DNA of 64,000 nucleotides from Acholoe squamosa. Its lineage: Eukaryota > Annelida > Polychaeta > Phyllodocida > Polynoidae. The notes below the pieces were generated by a model. It was not told the DNA's origin and searched no databases. It saw nothing but the letters and a program-made list of their open reading frames with translations. The position numbers and the translations under genes are program-made. The stretch spans positions 75,154,659 through 75,218,658 of the forward strand of contig OX439038.1 in NCBI GenBank assembly GCA_949317995.1. The letters are read 5' to 3'. Shown piece by piece: positions 10,270 through 20,699 of the stretch (its first letter is position 1; each line of letters opens with the position of its first letter).

Positions 10270-12260
10270 AATACATCATGACAACCAATGAACCTGGAGG
10301 CTAAATGCAGCCTTTGAGGGAGTTACCCTTGAAGGGCCGCTGATGCAGGAGGGCACCATACCCATTGGTCATCATGATGCACTAATGAAGTGCTGGGGAA
10401 ACTGCTCATAAGCACTTCATTGGAACATCAAGCTAACTCTCTGTGGCCAATGCTGGGTTACTTGTCAGGGCTAAATCCATGCAACTTGACAACAAATGAG
10501 CAGTATGCATTAATGCATAAGTGGCATTTGAGGGGTTAAAGGCTCAGTGCCAGAGCAGGTCATGCTGGAACTGCCCAGATGCAATCTGTGAGACTATGTT
10601 TGTACGGCTACTTGAAGAGAGGCTTTCAGCCAGATAGATTGGTGATTTACTGTTCGTTTACAACCCATAAATGGGCTCTGCATGGGTACAGGCCAATAGG
10701 ACACTATATATACCGCAGTAAAGAACTAGCGTTCATTAGACATTAGATGCCCCATATTTTACTGAATGATCTGTAAAAAGAAATCTTCGGTCTTCCAATC
10801 CTACTACCATTGAGAAAAATTGTTGCCTAGAAAAGAAGAATAATAGCAATGTTATGTTTACATATCATATGTGATTTGTTTGGGCATTGGGAACTTGTTT
10901 TAATTTTGAATTTTTTGCATGATGTATAGCTGTATATAAATCCTGAGAGACACTGTTTAATAACTATTTAGGAACTATAGAATTTCACAGGTGACACATG
11001 TAATGCTGGCCTTAGCAGGTGTCTAACTCAGGGAAATGTGTAAGACTAATTTGGAATACTTTGGTTCGCTGGTGATGACAGGTAGGTCAAGGAGAAACTA
11101 ATAACATAGTCTAAAGTCTAGAGTATCCATGGTTCATTAGGGGCCTATATACCTATATTCAAAATTTCAAACTGCATTGACTTGAAAGGAAAACAAAGGT
11201 CTGAGTAGACTTTGAATGTACAACCCCTCACTCTGTATTTAAAGGTAAACAGAAATGTCGGATATGAGTTCCTCAGAGAATCTCCCAGCAACACAAAAAA
11301 GCACTCTAAAATAACCCATCAAGGACAGTATACATACTGCTTTTATTCATCATGCCCCTTGGTCCACCATGATGCACAAGTGCAGGCCCTAGGAGTCCTT
11401 CTTTCCTCATACTCGGTTCACTCCCTATCAGAGGGCCATCATAATCTCCTTCAAATGCCCCTCAAATATAGCTCCATTGTTATGTCACGATGCCAAAGAA
11501 TTGTGATCTTTGGCGCATTTCGATACCCTAAAAGTGATAGGCACAGACAACTCTGTCTAAGAACTTTTCATGGACTGGATACACAACTTTTAAGATGAGA
11601 AGCGGAAGAGCCATGACAACCTATCCAGCAGTCTTCATACAATCAGACTACTAATAAATATCACACTTTTATAAAACCTAGACACACAGATTTGAAACGT
11701 TTCTGGGCTGAATAGTGCTTTAATACAGTATTATCTCTTTTCCATTTTCATGCATTCAGCCCTGGTATGCTTCATCCATGTATCATATACTGGTTGATAC
11801 TCTCCCAGGTGGTTGGCGTGATGCATCAATGTAGTTTTGCCAAGTAGAAACTCCAGCACTGTATTGCTGCATCATGAAGAGCAAGGAGCATTACACTTAA
11901 TACACTGAGTGGTCATTAGAGGGCTAAATGTCAACACCTGATAGCTGGAATATCTATAGTGCCGAGTCAGCAGGGTCTGACCTTAACACTGACAACCTTT
12001 TGTATAAAGTGTAATTACATTGATTTTGCTGCTATCACACCTTAGTGGACTCAGAGTGAGAGACAGGTGGCCTGCAGGCAGTTCAACCCTTGAAGGGCTA
12101 CAAAGTGCCTTGTTTATTATGTAATACAGTTTATTGATTTTACTGTCATCCCCCTTACTAATCTCATTGAAAAATAACCAGTCTTGTTTAGGCCATTTTT
12201 AGCTGCACAATGCCTCAAGGTATAAATACTCCTCCCTTACCAAAATAGATGTTGACACTG
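10270..12260. other. No gene recognised; scattered short motif copies
   Basis: Contains several of the recurring words: CCCTTGAAGGGCC near 10,325, TTTGAGGGGTTAAA at 10,527-10,540, GATGCATCAATGTAG near 11,821 and CCCTTGAAGGGCT near 12,087. A plus-strand open frame at 11,212-11,598 (128 codons) has no recognisable domain. I regard the stretch as decayed repeat DNA. Confidence 0.4.
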
Positions 12261-12487
12261 CACTGTAAAAAATGTTTTGAAAGAGGTTGAACTCCTTGTC
12301 TCAAAATTGTCTAAAAATTGCTAAACTGTACTAGTGTACTGCACTGCTTTACTGTGGTTTACTGTTCAGTTTTATGACGATGCCTGGTAGATTCAACAGT
12401 GAAATGCAATATGGTAAAATGTACACCCACATACCCCCTCCTGGGTGTACCTTCTACTGTGTTGATCCACAGTTATTTTTTAGAGTG
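12261..12487. mobile_element. Possible MITE (CACTGTAAAAAAT ends)
   Basis: Left end CACTGTAAAAAAT and the complement of the right end (CACTCTAAAAAAT) give a 13-bp TIR with one mismatch over 227 bp. The ends resemble those of the TA-targeting elements at 17.5, 31.4 and 40.7 kb (CACTGAAA, CACTGCAAAAA). No TA duplication is visible, so the call is tentative. A small internal inverted pair, GTACACCCA and TGGGTGTAC, lies near 12,421-12,451. Confidence 0.4.
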
Positions 12488-14470
12488 AGTCAATTCACAA
12501 TAACAAAGGGACACACGCCTATAGCCAATGTGTGGGCTTAAAGGATTAAATGGACACATCTACAAATGGGGAGTGGTTCTTTTACTAGAAGGCAGGTCTG
12601 ATGTCAATTATAGCCCAAACCAACGCCTCTAGCCATGTGTGTTGATTTATGGGTGGCCATATCTAAAACGGTGGCGAGCAGCTCGCCCAGGGGACAGGTC
12701 AATCGTGTGAGATGGGGAGCAGCTCTTGGCGTGTGCCCAGTCTAGCATAACAATACATTAATCATTATCTACTCTTGGGGCAGAAAGATGCCTTCAGTTT
12801 CAGATTCCATTTTGGAGAGATGATGCAGTGCTAGTGGGTCTACTTTACACCACTGCATTGGTGTATCATGCCGTATCTTAGTGCCGGCATGATGCATAAA
12901 TGTAACTCTGGCGAGTTAATCAAAGAACTGACACATGTGGCTGGGTAACTGTGAGCAAAATGTCCGATGTACTCACAGATATTACTCACTGTAATCACAC
13001 CTCCCATAGAAAAGGCAAGGGAGAGACCATTCATTGTCTTAACCACCCACGTGGGACCTTGCCCATTGTGCTCACAAGTTTAACATTGATTAAAACCACT
13101 GAAAAAATGTAAGTTACAATTGAAGACAAAGACGTTGTGCTTTTTTTTAATGTTTGGTTTTTATTCAAGTTGGAACAAGTTTTCAGAGCAGATTTGTACA
13201 TAAAACATTGCCATTTTCTTACACTTATTTGCCAAACATATATGAAACTACCTCTCTTTTTCTGAATTTTCTCCTCAGGATGTTAGCTGGCATTAACAAG
13301 ATGAATGACCTTTATGAAATACAATAATGTTCTCCAGTATCTGCTGCACATGCCACTATTGTCTTCTAAGAAGCTTCTCACAGTTGAGAGATGTCGAAGA
13401 CCCCTAGAAATCTCTGGAGAGTCGGGAGAAGAAGCAAGTGCCCATAAAGGGCAACTCTGGTAATCTTAATTAGCTGGATTCACACATCATACTGATCCTA
13501 TCACAATAGCACATTTCCTAGAGTGTGTATGAAGTATTGTAGGCCATATCATACTGTGTGACAATTTACCTGCCAGCACTACATTATATTACTGCATTTT
13601 GAGGATGAATAATTATACTATCCTCAAAGGCTTCAAGGAATCTAGGATGCATTTTTCTATGTGAACAGTATAGTTCATAGTCTAAAAGCCAGTATTTATC
13701 AAGGCTGCATCCATAGCAAGCAATGGGCATGGTGCATTAAAGCAATTCAAGGGTTGAAATGATTGGTACCCTATTCATGCTCCATATATGGAGAGGTGAT
13801 TATGCTGTGGTGGGAAAATTCTTCATGTTCAATGTAAGAAACCTGTTATAGTAAATCTGATTCTTTCCTCTCTGATGTTCTTAAAACTTATCTCTGCTTA
13901 TCAGTCATAACGTCTTTTTGTCAAGAATAGGCCAATGGAGTATTTCATCTGGCCTTTCACATGGTCTGTTTCCAGTTATGCCTCTATCTCCCTTGAAATA
14001 TTAAAGAAGGAACCAACCTAGATCCCATTCAGAGATCCTATCTCTTTAGTTCACCTGGTCCATAGCCTTATGGCATCCCTCCCAAAGAGATTACACTAGG
14101 CCTCATAGGAATTATATGGGCTGGGGACAGACTATACATGGATCTGACACTATTAGCCCTTTATGAGCCACACATAAGTTTAATGTGGGGCTTCTTTGCT
14201 CGTGGCTATCACAATGGATCCAGTGAGTCTCTCTCTGGGGCTGCATTCCTGTATGATGCCAATCCTATGGTAGCTTAAAAATATATGTAGTCTACTACTA
14301 AGTAGTAGACCTGCTACCAATCAGAAAAGAATTTATATACAATGCAGAACTAATGTGGCTGATACACTCCCAAATTGTTTGCATGATGCACCAATGCAGT
14401 GTTGGTGATCCTCAAGACATGCCAGCATTGAACTGGTACATCATGGTAACATATCATGTCACCTGGGCTA
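12488..14470. other. No gene; left part of the ~8-kb duplication array
   Basis: 13,030-13,100 matches 20,958-21,030 in direct orientation (words GTGGGACCTTG, CATTGATTAAA), which marks the start of the clearest repeat unit. A perfect 7+1+7 inverted repeat, GGCGAGCAGCTCGCC, is at 12,672-12,686. An oligo-T run lies near 13,142-13,149. A minus-strand frame at 12,840-13,046 has no motif. Confidence 0.45.
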
Positions 14471-14650
14471 ATGTATCATGCAGCCTTTAAAGGGTTGATG
14501 GGATAAGCAGCTCCCTGTAGAGAGCAGCTCATCAGATTGACTCTGAGGTGACGTGCTGGTAATAACCAATTTAGTGCTAGGAACCATCGGCAGCCGTACA
14601 ACATTGAGGAATGAGCTGCTGCCTATGTGGGCATGGAGACCATATCAACC
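14470..14650 (+). repeat. Duplicated block D, copy 1
   Basis: Contains AGCAGCTC, CAGATTGACTCTGA, GCTAGGAACCAT and GAGCTGCTG in fixed order. The same order recurs at 21,775-22,000 and 22,965-23,225, with indels that exclude a conserved reading frame. It begins with the scattered motif ATGCAGCCTTTAAAGGGTTGA. Confidence 0.7.
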
Positions 14651-14827
14651 AGGCTAGTTGTGACCATAGGGCTTCACTTCATTGGTACATCTAAAACCCA
14701 TACTAATCCAGGCAGCCACTTATGAGGCATAAATTGTGTTTTTATGCCTTAAAATTGATCTAAATCTCATAGCACATTTTGTATTTTCTCAAAGTACGAT
14801 GTTTACACCAATTCAAAGCCAACATAA

Positions 14828-15281
14828 GGTCGAAAATCATAGAAGGTTTGCATATGACGAATTTGGAGGTATTCCAGCCCCAACTCTTCAAATTTTAGTT
14901 TCCCCCTCTATTTCTTTGGCTCAAAGTGTTAGGCTGGATGAGATCTTCATGTTACATATGGGTTTTGATGGTCCCATATGCATATTTTGGACTCCAGGGG
15001 GGTAAAATGTGCCCAGAATGACCAAAATTGTCTGGGCAAATTTGTGTCTGGGAGAATTACATTTGAGTTACAAGCCATGTTGAAACAATCTTCATACCTC
15101 CATGAAAATCTCAGGTCCAGACTTTTTTGACTTGTAGATTAAGAAAATCACATTATCATTTATGTCAGATGTGTCCTTGCTATTGTAAAAGAAGCATACT
15201 TATAAGAATTCTTTTTCTGGGCACATGTCTGGGCGAATGACATGTAAGGCCCCATATGCAAACTTTCTATGATTTGTGACC
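14828..15281. mobile_element. 454-bp MITE (GGTC...GACC), copy 1
   Basis: TIRs GGTCGAAAATCATAGAAGG and the complement of the right end (GGTCACAAATCATAGAAAG) bound the element. Flanks are ATAA on both sides, a 4-bp target duplication if the ends are GGTC; reading the ends as GTC gives CATAAG on both sides. A second copy, inverted, is at 48,292-48,741 and aligns over its whole length. The paralogous sequence near 23,400-23,440 lacks it. There is no coding capacity; the plus-strand frame at 14,736-15,005 is incidental. Confidence 0.8.
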
Positions 15282-15599
15282 ATAAGTAAATTGCATCTGC
15301 TGTTGTTCATGATGCATATCATAGGGCCAGCACTGAAGATATACAGGAGCTGGGAAAAAGCCTTATCTTGATCTTGGCTTAAGCATTAATGGCTCCTATA
15401 AGACGGTGTCTAGTGTATACACTAAATGAATAAAGTCATGATCATCAATTAGCACATAAGAGCTGATTTTTGATGGTATGGGCTACACATGACTCAGGTT
15501 ATAATGGCTTGGTAGTCAGACTTTTTGTTTACAGAGTAACATGATTTTTCTATTTGATAGTAAGCTTGGAAAATGTTTAGGATATAGAACATACAGAGC

Positions 15600-16080
15600 T
15601 TCACAAATTATTCTATTTTTCCTGAAATAAATCAAGATTCATTCCAAATTCATTGCTCACTATCAGATCCCTTTCAATATCAATAGCCATTCATTAATAT
15701 CTGGACAGTCTTGAACTATCAGTGCCTGACTGAAGTACCCTTTTGTTATATCACTTCTGATGACTTAATCCAATATATTCATCTTTAACCTACCATGTTC
15801 ACAGACCTACAAAACATATTTTGATATCACCTACCTTATGCCTGTGCCCCATCTTATTGCATCTTATTGCCTCAGCCCACTAGATTCGATCAACACATTG
15901 TTGGGGGAAAGGGCCTCAAGAAGCAAATTCTATCGTCTGGTGGTGGGGAGCTCCCCAGTTAGGAATTAAACCTTACAGTGAGGTGGTGTACTCACTACTC
16001 ACAGGCCAAGGGGAGTGGCATGTACCATTGGTCAGGTCTACCCTGACTGGGGGAGCAACCCACAGAGGGTACTATATTCC
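15600..16080 (+). repeat. Duplicated blocks C and F, copy 1
   Basis: 15,600-15,900 (with ATGACTTAATCCAATAT and GTGCCCCATC) matches 22,560-22,910 and 23,560-23,760. 15,890-16,080 (with CAACACATTG and CTCCCCAGTT) matches 23,760-23,890. Offsets of about 7 to 8 kb agree with the general array spacing. No coding potential is visible. Confidence 0.65.
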
Positions 16081-16638
16081 TCAAATGTATTATCTTTTAG
16101 GGCAACATATAAATGCATTATGCGTTTTTGCTGTCATGGTTTATATAATGTAGCCAAGATGGGTTAATTGCTTACTAGGTTGCATATATGATTTATGACA
16201 AATGGGTGTAATGTATTCGATCCATGTGCAATGCAGAGTAAAATGTCTCAAATCTAGACAGACGGCAAATTACATATGTCTGTTCTGGGCACTTGTGTTG
16301 TATTCGCAGATAGAAGCATTATAACCTAGTAATTCAAATAATTTATAGGGTTGGGGGGAGCCTATCAAGGATAATACAGGTTTCTTATTTAAGGGAGATC
16401 TGATATGTGATTTTCTGCGTCTTAGATGTGTAAGGTGAAATTAGTAATTCAGGGATTGTACAAAATCAAAAAAAAAACAAAAAAAAACTATTCTATTCTA
16501 TACCCTCAATTCTTCCAAATAAACAACTTTATATGCAATGTTTGTGATATCACCATTCAATGCATACCAAGTCACAGACACCTAGGAAGAAAGCAAATGT
16601 ACATAAGAAAAGGAGCAAGCGGTATTTAAGGTGGGATG

Positions 16639-18169
16639 TAGCCTTTAAGTCAACCAACAAATGCACAGTGATCCAATTTCAGTAAACAGATGCCCACTAG
16701 GGCATCAGCCATGGATTGAGACAAAATAGTGGATGGGCAAAGGAGCTTTTTAAGGAAACATCTTGGCCATTTAATATATTTTCTGAGGAAAAGTATGAGG
16801 AAAAGTATGAACTGATTAAATAACAGGATATCAGTCCTCTAACTGGACACAATTTTTCATACCTGTTTACGCCAAAGTTGTCCAGCAGTAAGGCAGTACA
16901 AGGGACAGCAGTGCTTTATCTCGAGCTACCTTATATCACTATAACTATCAACTCCTTAATATGACCTCTTTGTAAACCTTAGGGCAGATAACTGTACATG
17001 TATGTATGTACCTCTATACAATTATGTATTGGTGAACAGGGGATATAAAGGACTATATGAGCATATTTTGAACTGAGTGAATCATCTTATAATTTTTCCC
17101 TCTTCTCCATAAATATCCCATGGCTGTATGAGTATTGATGGCTTTCTGTTATGGTTGTGAAGCATAGTGAGGAGTTTATGGGAAAGCATAGGCGTTTTAT
17201 ATTGCTAAGAGGGGAAACACATTATATTTATCATGATGGTTTGAAGGATAACTATTGGTAGGCCTGTCTTTTAACCCAGATAGTCCTACTGTTTTACATG
17301 TAGGATGCCTAATAGACCTCATGAGATGAGGTCTATATCCACTAATAAAATCAACAGATATGGAAGTAAATTTTTGCATCCTGTAGTCCTAGACCCAAGG
17401 CTTCCAAAAATGCTCCATACGGGTTTTCTTAGGCACATTTATGACATTACACACATGTCCAATAACACCTACACTGAAAGCACCAAGGTCGTCAGACTGA
17501 CGATACCCAAAACTACAACCTTAGGTACTCAGATTGAGTACCCAGGGTAGTCAACCTAATGGGTTTAGGTCAAGACACTCACCCAAGGTAGTCAAACTGA
17601 TTACATAAGGTTGTTAGAGTGACAACCTTGGTGCTGACTACCTTGGGTCCTCAATCTGAGTACCTAAAGCTGTAGATTTGGGTATCGTCAACTTGAGCAC
17701 CTAAAGTCCTCAGCGGTGAAGACCTTCAGTTGAAGACTGAAGGCCTGATCATCAAACATGAGTGGCACATAGCTGCCACCTTGTGAGTATGTTACATATT
17801 GTCAACAGAATGCCATAGACTCATACTGGGGAGAGGTATACTGAGGGAATTCACTACCTGTAAGGTGCTGCCCCCTGTCTATACCTCTTCCGACGACTCT
17901 AGGTCCTCAATCTGACGAGTTTAAAGATCTGCAGGGTTTTCAGTGTACTACTTAGGAAGTTACCTTCTGCTATAGATTTTGACCTTCACAGAGGGGACAG
18001 ACGTCCAAAGTCCGACTGTCATATATGTAGGACAGTGCTTATCTCTGGATACGCTATAAGTAAAGCTTTAAAATTTCTTGTATTGCATAAATGGCCTTAT
18101 ATAAGCCTATTTGTCAGTTTCTGGCACTCTGTTACAGGAATTGTGGTTTCCGTGGCAACCAAAAGAATG
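16639..18169 (+). repeat. Young tandem duplication, copy 1 (deleted, with MITE)
   Basis: 16,639-16,946 is nearly identical to 18,170-18,477, and 16,947-18,169 (minus the MITE at 17,472-17,945) to 19,758-20,509. This copy therefore lacks the 1,280 bp found at 18,478-19,757 in the other copy. The deletion junction carries the 4-bp microhomology AACT. The far lower divergence than between other units makes this the most recent duplication in the window. Confidence 0.85.
17472..17945. mobile_element. 474-bp MITE, CACTGAAA ends, TA target
   Basis: The element starts CACTGAAAG and ends TTTTCAGTG, flanked by TA on both sides (17,470-17,471 and 17,946-17,947). The paralogous locus at 20,275-20,300 reads through ACACCTACTACTT with a single TA, which is a true empty site. 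The inside carries imperfect inverted stretches, e.g. GGTACTCAGATTGAGTACC and, on the other arm, TCAATCTGAGTACC. It is non-autonomous. It shares its terminal sequence and TA target with the element at 31,391-32,135. Confidence 0.9.
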
Positions 18170-20509
18170 TAGCCTTTAAGTCAACCAACAAATGCACAGT
18201 GATCCAATTTCAGTAAACAGATGCCCACTAGGGCATCGGCCATGGATTGAGACAAAATAGTGGATGGGCAAAGGAGCTTTTTAAGGAAACATCTTGGCCA
18301 TTTAATATATTTTCTGAGGAAAAGTATGAGGAAAAGTATGAGCTGATTAAATAACAGGATATCAGTCCTCTAACTGGACACAATTTTTCATACCTGTTTA
18401 CGCCAAAGTTGTCCAGCAGTAAGGCAGTACAAGGGACAGCAGTGTTTTATCTCGAGCTACCTTATATCACTATAACTGGTGTTAACTTTAAGTGAAGATA
18501 GCCGAGCATCCCACAAATGAGAAGCAGAATTCTTACAGGCTAAGAAAATCAATTCGACTCAGGTGCTGAGTTCTCAGGAAATCTATTTTTAGAGTGTCCC
18601 AAAGGTGGCACCATTCCGGGTTAGATATTCAAAGGTCAATAATCAGGGTAACAGGGTTCCTGGAAGCCTTTTTCTTCTTCTAGACACCTTAGCCATAATC
18701 CCCTAGAACTAGACTTACTATCCTGCAGCCAGTGGTATATAGATGATATGATCAAGGTGATGCATGACATTACCTTCAGCGTTGGTATTGACTTGAGGCA
18801 TCACGCGTGTAGATTAATAGATTGCTGGGGCCTATAGCCCTTCAAGAGAGGAAGAATATAGGCTTCTCCCACAGTCTGTTTATGTTCCCTATATCAAGGC
18901 AATATGAATTTGTATTTAGAGAAAGGGAGCCAGCCCCTCTTTAAAGCTATGTTTTATGGAGATGATATGAACCTGATAGTATCCATTTATTGTGCATGGC
19001 GATCTACCTTTTTGTTTGTGCATATATATTGAGATGCTTCCTAGTGGTGCATCACTGAATATATTGATGTACCATAATTAGAATTGGCATAGAAAGGGCT
19101 GAACTGGAACTTTCCTATCATGGATTGGGTATATCAAAACTAACAGACTGCCAATGGGTATTTTAAAGGCATACAGAAATAGAGATACAGAGGAGGACAT
19201 CATTAAAATAAATCCAAAAAGATATCAATTTATTGTATAGATGATATACTCACTCCTTTACACAAAAGGTAATGCGAAATTTCAATTGGAAATTACACAG
19301 TCTTTCTCCATTAATAGTTTATTAGAATTCATAAATGACACATGTACTACCTTCAATCTGAAGACATCAATGGTTTTTAGTGTCTGCAATCTAACTGCCT
19401 GTAATAAGCAAACTGTGTTTACTTAGAAAAACTTAGACTTTGATTACACAGATATATAGTCATAGTGAATAATAGGTGGGCAGAAAGAACTGACAGCTTA
19501 GTTCTTTCAACTATAAGCCAGTCAATTCTTTTTAGTCCCTTAGGGCCCTCAGTGTCTACACCTCCACTGGAGCATATTCTTATAGTAACTGATTCCCCAG
19601 GGTAGATGAACGGAGTGGCCCCTCTCAGTATTTTCCCCAGAGTATGTTTGGAGAAAAGCCAATGGCTAGAGCACAACCGTTGTGATGATTCAAATTCATT
19701 CATATAGTCAATTGAGTTGCTCTTTCTGCAAACCATAAAAAAGGTTATCATCAAACTATCAACTCCTTAATATGACCTCTTTGTAAACCTTAGGGCAGAT
19801 AACTGTACATGTATGTATGTACCTGTATACAATTATGTATTGTTGAACAGGGGATATAAAGGACTATATGAGCATATTTTGAACTGAGTGAATCATCTTA
19901 TAATTTCCCCTTCTTCTCCATAAGTATCCCATGGTTGTATGAGTATTGATGGCTTTCTGTTATGGTTGTGAAGCATAGTGAGGAGTTTATGGGAAAGCAT
20001 AGGCATTTTATCTTGCAAAGAGGGGAAACACATTATATTTATTATGATGGTTTGAAGGATAACTATTGGTAGGCCTGTCTTTTAACCCAGATAGCCCTAC
20101 TGTCCTACATGTAGGACGCCTAATTGACCTCATAAGATGAGGTCTATATCCACTCATAAAATCAACAGATATGGAAGTAAATTTTTGCATCCTATAGTTC
20201 TAGACCCAAGGCTTCCAAAAATGCTCCATACGGGTTTTCTTAGGCACATTTATGACATTACACACATGTCCAATAACACCTACTACTTAGGAAGTTACCT
20301 TCTGCTATAGATTTTGACCTTCACAGAGGGGACAGACGTCCATAGTCTGACTGTCCTATATGTAGGACGGTGCGTATCTCTGGATACGCTATAAGTAAAG
20401 CTTTGAAATTTCTTGTATTGCATAAATGGCCTTATATAAGCCTATTTGTCAGTTTCTGGCACTCTGTTACAGGAATTGTGGTTTCCGTGGCAACCAAAAG
20501 AATGCAAAT
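18170..20509 (+). repeat. Young tandem duplication, copy 2 (complete)
   Basis: Contains the shared ends plus blocks J (18,480-18,660; AGTGTCCCAAAGGTGGCAC), A (18,750-18,905; TTGGTATTGACTTGAGGCAT) and B (19,495-19,735; TACACCTCCACTGG). Those blocks recur further right in the same order. Its junction with copy 1 at 18,169/18,170 shows the short shared word ATG. A minus-strand frame at 19,419-19,754 covers block B but is not conserved in the other copies. Confidence 0.8.
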
Positions 20510-20690
20510 TTTAAAGGACAGTAGTCCCGAGTCCTACTGTCCTACTGTAGGACTGTAAGCAAACCCTCATATTTCTGGACACGGCGTAGATAAAGGTTTG
20601 AAATTTTGTAAAGGGCATATTTGGTCATAATTGTCTACTTATCAATTTTAAGCACTCTATCACAAAAGTTGCCACTTTAGTGTTATCTGG
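20330..20690 (+). repeat. Two-copy ~184-bp tandem repeat with X-box-like site
   Basis: GTAGGACGGTGC (20,362) and GTAGGACTGTAAGC (20,546) start parallel stretches that share TTGAAATTT and GCACTCT words. The first monomer ends in GTTTCCGTGGCAAC (20,481-20,494), an X-box-like site also present at 18,146-18,159; in the second monomer it has decayed to AGTTGCCAC. Monomer length and the palindrome resemble the 8.3-8.7 kb repeat, so a common family is possible but not shown. Confidence 0.5.
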
Positions 20691-20699
20691 GTTAAGATC

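Noticed and set aside
11212-11598. 128-codon plus-strand frame
   Set aside because: No recognisable domain, no convincing start context and no support from a duplicated copy.
16639-18169. Copy 1 as a spliced retrocopy of copy 2, with 18,478-19,757 as an intron
   Set aside because: The missing interval lacks GT-AG ends in any register allowed by the AACT overlap, and the copies are in tandem; deletion by microhomology fits better.
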